Origin: Petrolisthes cinctipes
Lineage: Eukaryota; Arthropoda; Malacostraca; Decapoda; Porcellanidae
DNA length: 64,000 nt
Assembly: GCA_033782935.1 (NCBI GenBank)
Contig: JAWQEG010000084.1
Location: 1,240,001-1,304,000 of the forward strand
Direction: 5' to 3'
Of this stretch, positions 52,601 through 63,164 are shown in pieces. The notes below the pieces were generated by a model. It did no database searches. It was not told the DNA's origin and saw only the letters and a program-made list of their open reading frames with translations. Made by a program: the position numbers and the translations under genes. Within the stretch, counting starts at the first letter, position 1. Every line of letters begins with the position of its first letter.

Positions 52601-55270
52601 AAATATAGGCTAAAAACATGCTAAAAATCGATCTTTTAGGTGCCAAAAAGTCGATATCTCAAATTCAGTCCCAAAACACCCGAAAATTCGATATTTAGGG
52701 GTCCCAGAAGCGATCTGTACATGCCTACTCAGTGTTAGAGTATTTTCAAAATACAAGCCCAAAACATGCTGAAAATCGATATTTTAGATGCCCAAAGTCA
52801 ATATGTGTATGTATCTTCTGTACCCGTTTATATCTCAAATTCAGGCTCAAAACACCCGAAAATTCAATATTTTGGGGTCCCAGAAGCAATCTGTACATGC
52901 CTACACAGTGCTAGAATATTTTCAAAATATAGGCTAAAAACATGCTAAAAATCGACATTTTAGGTGCCAAAAAATCGATATCTCAAATTCAGTCCCAAAA
53001 CACCCGAAAATTCGATATTTAGAGGTCCCAGAAGGTATCTGTACATGCCTACTCCGTGTTAGAGTATTTTCAAAATACAGGCCAAAAACATACTGAAAAT
53101 CGATCTTTTAGGTGCCCAAAAGTCGATATGTGCATGCATCTTCTGTACCCGTTTATATCTCAAATTCTGGCCCTAAAAACCCGAAAATTCGATATTTTGG
53201 GTTCCCAGAAGCGATCTGTACATGCCTACTCCGTGTTAGAGTATTTTCAAAATACAGGCCCAAAACATGCTAAAAATCGATCTTTTAGGTGCCAAAAAGT
53301 CGATATCTCAAATTCAGTCCCAAAACACCCGAAAATTCGATATTTTGGGGTCCCAGAAGCGATCTGTACATGCCTTCTCCGTGTTAGAGTATTTTCAAAA
53401 TACATGCTCAAAACATACTGAAAATCGATCTTTTAGGTGCACAAAAGTCGATATGTGCATGCATCTTCAGTACCCGTTTATATCTCAAATTCTGGCCCTA
53501 AACACCCGAAAATTCGATATTTTGGGTTCCCAGAAGCGATCTGTACATGCCTACTCCGTGTTAGAGTATTTTCAAAATTCAGGCCCAAAACATGCTGAAA
53601 ATCGATATTTTTGGTGCCCAAAGTCAATATGTGCATGTATCTTCTGTACCCGTTTATATCTCAAATTCAGGCTCAAAACACCCGAAAATTCAATATTTTG
53701 GGGTCCCAGAAGCAATCTGTACAATGCTAGAATATTTTCAAAATATAGACTAAAAACATGCTAAAAATCGATCTTTTAGGTGCCAAAAAGTCGATATCTC
53801 AAATTCAGTCCCAAAACACATTAAAATTCGATATTTAGGGGTCCCAGAAGCGATCTGTACATGCCTACTCCGTGTTAGAGTATTTTCAAAATACATGCTC
53901 AAAACATACTGAAAATCGATCTTTTAGGTGCACAAAAGTCGATATGTGCATGTATCTTCTGTACCCGTTTATATCTCAAATTCAGGCTCAAAACACCCGA
54001 AAATTCAATATTTTGGGGTCCCAGAAGCAATCTGTACATGCCTACTCAGTTCTAGAATATTTTCAAAATATAGGCTAAAAACATGCTAAAAATCGATCTT
54101 TTAGGTGCCAAAAAGTCGATATCTCAAATTCAGTCCCAAAACACCCGAAAATTCGATATTTAGGGGTCCCAGAAGCGATCTGTACATGCCTACTCCGTGT
54201 TAGAGTATTTTCAAAATACATGCTCAAAACATACGGAAAATCGATCTTTTAGGTGCACAAAAGTCGATATGTGCATGCATCTTCAGTACCCGTTTATATC
54301 TCAAATTCAGGCTCAAAACACCCGAAAATTCGATATTTAGGGGTCCCAGAAGCAATCTGTACATGCCTACTCAGTGTTAGAGTATTTTCAAAATACAGGC
54401 CAAAAACATACTGAAAATCGATCTTTTAGGTGCCCAAAAGTCAATATGTGCATGTATCTTCTGTACCCGTTTATATCTCAAATTCAGGCTCAAAACACCC
54501 GAAAATTCAATATTTTGGGGTCCCAGAAGCAATCTGTACATGCCTACTCAGTGCTAGAATATTTTCAAAATATAGGCTAAAAACATGCTAAAAATCGATC
54601 TTTTAGGTGCCAAAAAGTCGATATCTCAAATTCAGTCCCAAAACACCCGAAAATTCGATATTTAGGGGTCCCAGAAGCGATCTGTACATGCCTACTCAGT
54701 GTTAGAGTATTTTCAAAATACAAGCCCAAAACATGCTGAAAATCGATATTTTAGATGCCCAAAGTCAATATGTGTATGTATCTTCTGTACCCGTTTATAT
54801 CTCAAATTCAGGCTCAAAACACCCGAAAATTCAATATTTTGGGGTCCCAGAAGCAATCTGTACATGCCTACACAGTGCTAGAATATTTTCAAAATATAGG
54901 CTAAAAACATGCTAAAAATCGACATTTTAGGTGCCAAAAAATCGATATCTCAAATTCAGTCCCAAAACACCCGAAAATTCGATATTTAGAGGTCCCAGAA
55001 GGTATCTGTACATGCCTACTCCGTGTTAGAGTATTTTCAAAATACAGGCCAAAAACATACTGAAAATCGATCTTTTAGGTGCCCAAAAGTCGATATGTGC
55101 ATGCATCTTCTGTACCCGTTTATATCTCAAATTCTGGCCCTAAAAACCCGAAAATTCGATATTTTGGGTTCCCAGAAGCGATCTGTACATGCCTACTCCG
55201 TGTTAGAGTATTTTCAAAATACAGGCCCAAAACATGCTAAAAATCGATCTTTTAGGTGCCAAAAAGTCGA
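49623..55270 (+). repeat. 1,967-bp superunits, two full copies and one shortened copy
   Basis: Full copies run 51,089-53,055 and 53,056-55,022, with homology continuing to about 55,270. The order is D-C, A/D hybrid-B(10-bp deletion)-C, A-C, A-D-C, B1-C (325, 491, 325, 502 and 324 bp). A preceding copy, 49,623-51,088, is 1,466 bp, exactly 501 bp shorter. The private CCG-to-ATT change at 51,853-51,855 and 53,820-53,822 is absent from the short copy, so the two full copies are the younger pair. Their landmark monomers look essentially identical, marking very recent amplification. Confidence 0.9.
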
Positions 55271-55347
55271 TATCTCAAATTCAGTCCCAAAACACCCGAA
55301 AATTCGATATTTAGGGGTCCCAGAAGCGATCTGTGCATGCCTGCTCC

Positions 55348-55524
55348 GTGTTAGAGTATTTTCAAAATACATGCTCAAAACATACTGAAAATCGATCTTT
55401 TAGGTGCACAAAAGTCGATATGTGCATGCATCTTCAGTACCCGTTTATATCTCAAATTCAGGCTCAAAACACCCGAAAATTCGATATTTTGGGGTCCCAG
55501 AAGCAATCTGTACATGCCTACTCA
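55348..55524 (+). repeat. Satellite monomer type A, 177 bp
   Basis: Type A carries ATACATGCTCAAAAC near nucleotide 21, GGTGCACAAAAG at about 56-67 (containing the palindrome GTGCAC), and the 8-bp palindrome TGCATGCA at 76-83. It then has TTCAGTACCCG and TTCAGGCTCAAAAC. Four-base A or T tracts recur about every 10-13 bp in two clusters, 12-66 and 107-143. G+C is 69 of 177 bp in the A copy I counted (34,822-34,998). The A type usually follows C1. Confidence 0.9.
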
Positions 55525-55700
55525 GTGTTAGAGTATTTTCAAAATACAGGCCCAAAACATGCTGAAAATCGATATTTTAGATGCCCAAAGTCAATATGTG
55601 CATGTATCTTCTGTACCCGTTTATATCTCAAATTCAGGCTTAAAACACCCGAAAATTCAATATTTTGGGGTCCCAGAAGCAATCTGTACATGCCTACACA
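55525..55700 (+). repeat. Satellite monomer type B1, 176 bp
   Basis: Type B1 is recognised by ATACAGGCCCAAAAC, GATATTTTAGATGCCC and AAAGTCAATATGTGC, followed by CATGTATCTTCTG. It is one base shorter than A at the AAAG/AAAAG tract after GTGCCC. It ends in CTACACA, and a C2 short monomer follows. Relative to A and D it carries CA where they have CG at the GTCGATA, TTCGATA and GCGATCTG sites. This subtype also hosts the private variants at 34,051 and 37,020. Confidence 0.87.
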
Positions 55701-55848
55701 GTGCTAGAATATTTTCAAAATATAGGCTAAAAACATGCTAAAAATCGACATTTTAGGTGCCAAAAAATCGATATCTCAAATTCAGTCCCAAAACACCCGA
55801 AAATTCGATATTTTGAGGTCCCAGAAGGTATCTGTACATGCCTACTCC
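55701..55848 (+). repeat. Satellite short monomer type C2, 148 bp
   Basis: C2 starts GTGCTAGAATATTTTC and has AAAATCGACATTTTAGG, GGTGCCAAAAAATCG and AGGTCCCAGAAGGTATC. It lacks exactly 29 bp relative to the 177-bp types: GATAT joins directly to CTCAAATTC. In A, the missing segment lies between two copies of ATAT 29 bp apart, so one deletion at microhomology explains it. It removes the TGCATGCA and GTACCCG region that separates the two A-tract clusters. C2 is typically followed by a D monomer. Confidence 0.9.
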
Positions 55849-56025
55849 GTGTTAGAGTATTTTCAAAATACAGGCCAAAAACATACTGAAAATTGATCTT
55901 TTAGGTGCCCAAAAGTCGATATGTGCATGCATCTTCTGTACCCGTTTATATCTCAAATTCTTTCCCTAAACACCCGAAAATTCGATATTTTGGGTTCCCA
56001 GAAGCGATCTGTACATGCCTACTCC
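55849..56025 (+). repeat. Satellite monomer type D, 177 bp
   Basis: Type D has ATACAGGCCAAAAACATAC, GGTGCCCAAAAGTCG, CATGCATCTTCTG and, in the standard form, TTCTGGCCCTAAACACCC. This copy carries a private GG-to-TT change at 55,962-55,963 within TTCTGGCCC, and TTGATC in place of TCGATC near its middle. D is the left-arm partner at the inversion junction. It usually follows C2 and is followed by B, or by a C-like monomer in the dimeric stretches. Confidence 0.87.
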
Positions 56026-56201
56026 GTGTTAGAGTATTTTCAAAATTCAGGCCCAAAACATGCTGAAAATCGATATTTTTGGTGCCCAAAGTCAATATGT
56101 GCATGTATCTTCTGTACCCGTTTATATCTCAAATTCAGGCTCAAAACACCCGAAAATTCAATATTTTGGGGTCCCAGAAGCAATCTGTACATGCCTACTC
56201 A
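56026..56201 (+). repeat. Satellite monomer type B, 176 bp
   Basis: Type B has AAAATTCAGGCCCAAAAC and GATATTTTTGGTGCCC followed by AAAGTCAATATG. It ends CTACTCA and is followed by C1. Like B1 it is one base shorter than A and D and carries CA at three sites that are CG in A and D. A frequent derivative lacks 10 bp near its end (CTGTAC joined to the next AGTGCT or AATGCT), making a 491-bp trimer. Confidence 0.87.
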
Positions 56202-56349
56202 GTGCTAGAATATTTTCAAAATATAGGCTAAAAACATGCTAAAAATCGATCTTTTAGGTGCCAAAAAGTCGATATCTCAAATTCAGTCCCAAAACACCCG
56301 AAAATTCGATATTTAGGGGTCCCAGAAGCGATCTGTACATGCCTACTCC
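56202..56349 (+). repeat. Satellite short monomer type C1, 148 bp
   Basis: C1 carries the same 29-bp deletion as C2 but has AAAATCGATCTTTTAGG, GCCAAAAAGTCG and TATTTAGGGGTCCCAGAAG followed by CGATCTG. It is typically followed by an A monomer. The shared deletion endpoints suggest C1 and C2 descend from a single shortened ancestor that later split with the two trimers of the hexamer. Confidence 0.88.
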
Positions 56350-58080
56350 GTGTTAGAGTATTTTCAAAATACATGCTCAAAACATACTGAAAATCGATCT
56401 TTTAGGTGCACAAAAGTCGATATGTGCATGCATCTTCAGTACCCGTTTATATCTCAAATTCAGGCTCAAAACACCCGAAAATTCAATATTTTGGGGTCCC
56501 AGAAGCAATCTGTACATTCCTACACAGTGCTAGAATATTTTCAAAATATAGGTTAAAAACATGCTAAAAATCGACATTTTAGGTGCCAAAAAATCGATAT
56601 CTCAAATTCAGTCCCAAAACACCCGAAAATTCGATATTTAGAGGTCCCAGAAGGTATCTGTACATGCCTACTCCGTGTTAGAGTATTTTCAAAATACAGG
56701 CCAAAAACATACTGAAAATCGATCTTTTAGGTGCCCAAAAGTCAATATGTGCATGTATCTTCTGTACCCGTTTATATCTCAAATTCAGGCTCAAAACACC
56801 CGAAATTTCAATATTTTGGGGTCCCAGAAGCAACCTGTACATGCCTACTCAGTGCTAGAATATTTTCAAAATATAGGCTAAAAACATGCTAAAAATCGAT
56901 CTTTTAGGTGCCAAAAAGTCGATATCTCAAATTCAGTCCCAAAACACCCGAAAATTCGATATTTAGGGGTCCCAGAAGCGATCTGTACATGCCTACTCAG
57001 TGTTAGAGTATTTTCGAAATACAGGCCCAAAACATGCTGAAAATCGATATTTTAGATTCCCAAAGTCAATATGTGCATGTATCTTCTGTACCCGTTTATA
57101 TCTCAAATTCAGGCTCAAAACACCCGAAAATTCAATATTTTGGGGTTACAGAAGCAATCTGTACATGCCTACACAGTGCTAGAATATTTTCAAAATATAG
57201 GCTAAAAACATGCTAAAAATCGACATTTTAGGTGCAAAAAAATCGATATCTCAAATTCAGTCCCAAAACACCCGAAAATTCGATATTTAGAGGTCCCAGA
57301 AGGTATCTGTACATGCCTACTCCGTGTTAGAGTATTTTCAAAATACAAGCCAAAAACATACTGAAAATCGATCTTTTAGGTGAACAAAAGTCGATATGTG
57401 CATGCATCTTCTGTACCCGTTTATATCTCAAATTCTGGCCCTAAACACCCGAAAACTCGATATTTTGGGGTCCCAGAAGCGATCTGTACATGCCTACTCC
57501 GTGTTAGAGTATTTTCAAAATTCAGGCCCAAAACATGCTGAAAATCGATATTTTTGGTGCCCAAAGTCAATATGTGCATGTATCTTCTGTACCCGTTTAC
57601 ATCTCAAATTCAGGCTCAAAACACCCGAAAATTCAATATTTTGGGATTCCAGAAGCAATCTGTACAGTGCTAAAATATTTTCAAAATATAGGCTAAAAAC
57701 ATGCTAAAAATCGATCTTTTAGGTGCTAAAAAGTCGATATCTCAAATTCAGTCCCAAAACACCCGAAAATTCGATATTTAGGGGTCCCAGAAGCGATCTG
57801 TACATGCCTACTCCGTGTTAGAGTATTTTCAAAATACATGCTCAAAACATACTGAAAATCGATCTTTTAGGTGCACAAAAGTCGATATGTGCATGCATCT
57901 TCAGTACCCGTTTATATCTCAAATTCAGGCTCAAAACACCCGAAAATTCGATATTTTGGGGTCCCAGAAGCGATCTATACATGCCTACTCCGTGTTAGAG
58001 TATTTTCAAAATTCAGGCCCAAAACATGCTGAAAATCGATATTTTTGGTGCCTAAAGTCAATATGTGCATGTATCTTCTG

Positions 58081-61000
58081 TACCCGTTTATATCTCAAAT
58101 TCAGGCTCAAAACACCCGAAAATTCAATATTTTGGGGTCCCAGAAGCAATCTGTACATGCCTACTCAGTGCTAGAATATTTTCAAAATATAGGCTAAAAA
58201 CATGCTAAAAATCGATCTTTTAGGTGCCAAAAAGTCGATATCTCAAATTCAGTCCCAAAACACCCGAAAATTCGATATTTTGGGGTCCCAGAAGCGATCT
58301 GTACATGCCTACTCCGTGTTAGAGTATTTTTAAAATACATGCTCAAAACATACTGAAAATCGATCTTTTAGGTGCACAAAAGTCGATATGTGCATGCATC
58401 TTCAGTACCCGTTTATATCTCAAATTCAGGCTCAAAACACCCGAAAATTCAATATTTTGGGGTCCCAGAAGCAATCTGTACATGCCTACTCAGTGTTAGA
58501 GTATTTTCATAATACAGGCCCAAAACATGCTGAAAATCGATATTTTAGATGCCCAAAGTCAATATGTGCATGTATCTTCTGTACCCGTTTATATCTGAAA
58601 TTCAGGCTCAAAACACCCGAAAATTCAATATTTTGGGGTCCCAGAAGCAATCTGTACATGCCTACACAGTGCTAGAATATTTTCAAAATATAGGCTAAAA
58701 ACATGCTAAAAATCGACATTTTAGGTGCCAAAAAATCGATATCTCAAATTCAGTCCCAAAACACCCAAAAATTAGATATTTAGAGGTCCCAGAAGGTATC
58801 TGTACATGCCTACTCCGTGTTAGAGTATTTTCAAAATACAAGCCAAAAACATACTGAAAATCGATCTTTTAGGTGCCCAAAAGTCGATATGTGCATGCAT
58901 CTTCTGTACCCGTTTATATCTCAAATTCTGGCCCTAAACACCCGAAAATTCGATATTTTGGGGTCCCAGAAGCGATCTGTACATGCCTACTCCGTGTTAG
59001 AGTATTTTCAAAATTCAGGCCCAAAACATGCTGAAAATCGATATTTTTGGTGCCCAAAGTCAATATGTGCATGTATCTTCTGTACCCGTTTATATCTCAA
59101 ATTCAGGCTCAAAACACCCGAAAATTCAATATTTTGGGGTCCCAGAAGCAATCTGTACATGCCTACTCAGTGTTAGAGTATTTTCAAAATACAGGCCCAA
59201 AACATGCTGAAAATCGATATTTTAGATGCCCAAAGTCAATATGTGCATGTATCTTCTGTACCCGTTTATATCTCAAATTCAGGCTCAAAACACCCGAAAA
59301 TTCAATATTTTGGGGTCCCAGAAGCAATCTGTACATGCCTACACAGTGCTAGAATATTTTCAAAATATAGGCTAAAAACATGCTAAAAATCGACATTTTA
59401 GGTGCCAAAAAATCGATATCTCAAATTCAGTCCCAAAACACCCGAAAATTCGATATTTAGAGGTCCCAGAAGGTATCTGTACATGCCTACTCCGTGTTAG
59501 AGTCTTTATAAAATACAGGCCAAAAACATACTGAAAATCGATCTTTTAGATGCCCAAAAGTCGATATGTGCATGCATCTTCTGTACCCGTTTATATCTCA
59601 AATTCTGGCCCTAAACACCCGAAAATTCGATATTTTGGGGTCCCAGAAGCGATCTGTACATGCCTACTCCGTGTTAGAGTATTTTCAAAATTCAGGCCCA
59701 AAACATGCTGAAAATCGATATTTTTGGTGCCCAAAGTCAATATGCGCATGTATCTTCTGTACCCGTTTATATCTCAAATTCAGGCTCAAAACACCCGAAA
59801 ATTCAATATTTTGGGGTCCCAGAAGCAATCTGTACATGCCTACTCAGTGCTAGAATATTTTCAAAATATAGGCTAAAAACATGCTAAAAATCGATCTTTT
59901 AGGTGCCAAAAAGTCGATATCTCAAATTCAGTCCCAAAACACCCGAAAATTCGATATTTAGGGGTCCCAGAAGCGATCTGTACGTGCCTACTCAGTGTTA
60001 GAGTATTTTCAAAATACAGGCCCAAAACATGCTGAAAATCGATATTTTAGATTCCCAAAGTCAATATGTGCATGTATCTTCTGTACCCGTTTATATCTCA
60101 AATTCAGGCTCAAAACACCCGAAAATTCAGTATTTTGGGGTCCCAGAAGCAATCTGTACATGCCTACAAAGTGCTAGAATATTTTCAAAATATAGGCTAA
60201 AAACATGCTAAAAATCGACATTTTAGGTGCCAAAAAATCGATATCTCAAATTCAGTCCCAAAACACCCGAAAATTCGATATTTAGAGGTCCCAGAAGGTA
60301 TCTGTACATGCCTACTCCGTGTTAGAGTATTTTCAAAATACAGGCCAAAAACATACTGAAAATCGATCTTTTAGGTGCCCAAAAGTCGATATGTGCATGC
60401 ATCTTCTGTACCCGTTTATATCTCAAATTCTGGCCCTAAACACCCGAAAACTCGATATTTTGGGGTCCCAGAAGCGATCTGTACATGCCTACTCCGTGTT
60501 AGAGTATTTTCAAAATTCAGGCCCAAAACATGCTGAAAATCGATATTTTAGATGCCCAAAGTCAATATGTGCATGTATCTTCTGTACCCGTTTATATCTC
60601 AAATTCAGGCTCAAAACACCCGAAAATTCAATATTTTGGGGTCCCAGAAGCAATCTGTACATGCCTACTCAGTGCTAGAATATTTTCAAAATATAGGCTA
60701 AAAACATGCTAAAAATCGATCTTTTAGGTGCCAAAAAGTCGATATCTCAAATTCAGTCCCAAAACACCCGAAAATTCGATATTTTGGGGTCCCAGAAGCG
60801 ATCTGTACATGCCTACTCCGTGTTAGAGTATTTTTAAAATACATGCTCAAAACATACTGAAAATCGATCTTTTAGGTGCACAAAAGTCGATATGTGCATG
60901 CATCTTCAGTACCCGTTTATATCTCAAATTCAGGCTCAAAACACCCGAAAATTCAATATTTTGGGGTCCCAGAAGCAATCTGTACATGCCTACTCAGTGT

Positions 61001-63164
61001 TAGAGTATTTTCATAATACAGGCCCAAAACATGCTGAAAATCGATATTTTAGATGCCCAAAGTCAATATGTGCATGTATCTTCTGTACCCGTTTATATCT
61101 GAAATTCAGGCTCAAAACACCCGAAAATTCAATATTTTGGGGTCCCAGAAGCAATCTGTACATGCCTACACAGTGCTAGAATATTTTCAAAATATAGGCT
61201 AAAAACATGCTAAAAATCGACATTTTAGGTGCCAAAAAATCGATATCTCAAATTCAGTCCCAAAACACCCAAAAATTAGATATTTAGAGGTCCCAGAAGG
61301 TATCTGTACATGCCTACTCCGTGTTAGAGTATTTTCAAAATACAAGCCAAAAACATACTGAAAATCGATCTTTTAGGTGCCCAAAAGTCGATATGTGCAT
61401 GCATCTTCTGTACCCGTTTATATCTCAAATTCTGGCCCTAAACACCCGAAAATTCGATATTTTGGGGTCCCAGAAGCGATCTGTACATGCCTACTCCGTG
61501 TTAGAGTATTTTCAAAATTCAGGCCCAAAACATGCTGAAAATCGATATTTTTGGTGCCCAAAGTCAATATGTGCATGTATCTTCTGTACCCGTTTATATC
61601 TCAAATTCAGGCTCAAAACACCCGAAAATTCAATATTTTGGGGTCCCAGAAGCAATCTGTACATGCCTACTCAGTGTTAGAGTATTTTCAAAATACAGGC
61701 CCAAAACATGCTGAAAATCGATATTTTAGATGACCAAAGTCAATATGTGCATGTATCTTCTGTACCCGTTTATATCTCAAATTCAGGCTCAAAACACCCG
61801 AAAATTCAATATTTTGGGGTCCCAGAAGCAATCTGTACATGCCTACACAGTGCTAGAATATTTTCAAAATATAGGCTAAAAACATGCTAAAAATCGACAT
61901 TTTAGGTGCCAAAAAATCGATATCTCAAATTCAGTCCCAAAACACCCGAAAATTCGATATTTAGAGGTCCCAGAAGGTATCTGTACATGCCTACTCCGTG
62001 TTAGAGTCTTTATAAAATACAGGCCAAAAACATACTGAAAATCGATCTTTTAGATGCCCAAAAGTCGATATGTGCATGCATCTTCTGTACCCGTTTATAT
62101 CTCAAATTCTGGCCCTAAACACCCGAAAATTCGATATTTTGGGGTCCCAGAAGCGATCTGTACATGCCTACTCCGTGTTAGAGTATTTTCAAAATTCAGG
62201 CCCAAAACATGCTGAAAATCGATATTTTTGGTGCCCAAAGTCAATATGCGCATGTATCTTCTGTACCCGTTTATATCTCAAATTCAGGCTCAAAACACCC
62301 GAAAATTCAATATTTTGGGGTCCCAGAAGCAATCTGTACATGCCTACTCAGTGCTAGAATATTTTCAAAATATAGGCTAAAAACATGCTAAAAATCGATC
62401 TTTTAGGTGCCAAAAAGTCGATATCTCAAATTCAGTCCCAAAACACCCGAAAATTCGATATTTAGGGGTCCCAGAAGCGATCTGTACGTGCCTACTCAGT
62501 GTTAGAGTATTTTCAAAATACAGGCCCAAAACATGCTGAAAATCGATATTTTAGATTCCCAAAGTCAATATGTGCATGTATCTTCTGTACCCGTTTATAT
62601 CTCAAATTCAGGCTCAAAACACCCGAAAATTCAGTATTTTGGGGTCCCAGAAGCAATCTGTACATGCCTACAAAGTGCTAGAATATTTTCAAAATATAGG
62701 CTAAAAACATGCTAAAAATCGACATTTTAGGTGCCAAAAAATCGATATCTCAAATTCAGTCCCAAAACACCCGAAAATTCGATATTTAGAGGTCCCAGAA
62801 GGTATCTGTACATGCCTACTCCGTGTTAGAGTATTTTCAAAATACAGGCCAAAAACATACTGAAAATCGATCTTTTAGGTGCCCAAAAGTCGATATGTGC
62901 ATGCATCTTCTGTACCCGTTTATATCTCAAATTCTGGCCCTAAACACCCGAAAACTCGATATTTTGGGGTCCCAGAAGCGATCTGTACATGCCTACTCCG
63001 TGTTAGAGTATTTTCAAAATTCAGGCCCAAAACATGCTGAAAATCGATATTTTAGATGCCCAAAGTCAATATGTGCATGTATCTTCTGTACCCGTTTATA
63101 TCTCAAATTCAGGCTCAAAACACCCGAAAATTCAATATTTTGGGGTCCCAGAAGCAATCTGTAC
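58081..63164 (+). repeat. Tandem pair of 2,504-bp superunits
   Basis: Two consecutive copies are offset by exactly 2,504 bp, about 58,081-60,584 and 60,585-63,088. Homology ends at about 63,164, where the second copy has the 10-bp deletion. Shared private markers include TTTTCATAATAC (near 58,504 and 61,008), AAAAATTAGATATTTAG (near 58,767 and 61,271), AGTCTTTATAAAAT (59,501 and 62,005), TATGCGCATG (59,741 and 62,245) and CTACAAAGTGCT (near 60,165 and 62,669). Very few changes separate the copies. Confidence 0.9.

Larger units (their letters stand above)
55348..56349 (+). repeat. Reference higher-order repeat: 1,002-bp hexamer A-B1-C2-D-B-C1
   Basis: This is the clearest complete copy of the higher-order unit. 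Its six monomers measure 177, 176, 148, 177, 176 and 148 bp and sum to 1,002 bp, or two 501-bp trimers. The trimers are distinguished by linked variants. The first (A-B1-C2) has TTTTAGATGCCC in the B position and GACATTTTAGG with AGAAGGTATCTG in the C position. The second (D-B-C1) has TTTTTGGTGCCC in the B position and GATCTTTTAGG with AGAAGCGATCTG in the C position. The same order, shortened by one 10-bp deletion, occurs at 33,830-34,821. Much of the rest of the window can be read as this hexamer with trimers or dimers gained and lost. Confidence 0.88.
55271..58080 (+). repeat. Canonical hexamers and flanking trimers
   Basis: This stretch holds the reference hexamer (55,348-56,349), then A-C and D-C dimers (56,350 and 56,675), a B1-C pair (57,000), a D-B-C with the 10-bp deletion (ending near 57,814), and an A-B-C trimer from 57,815. 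Private multi-base changes include CC-to-TA at 57,147-57,148 and CC-to-AA at 57,383-57,384. Confidence 0.84.
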
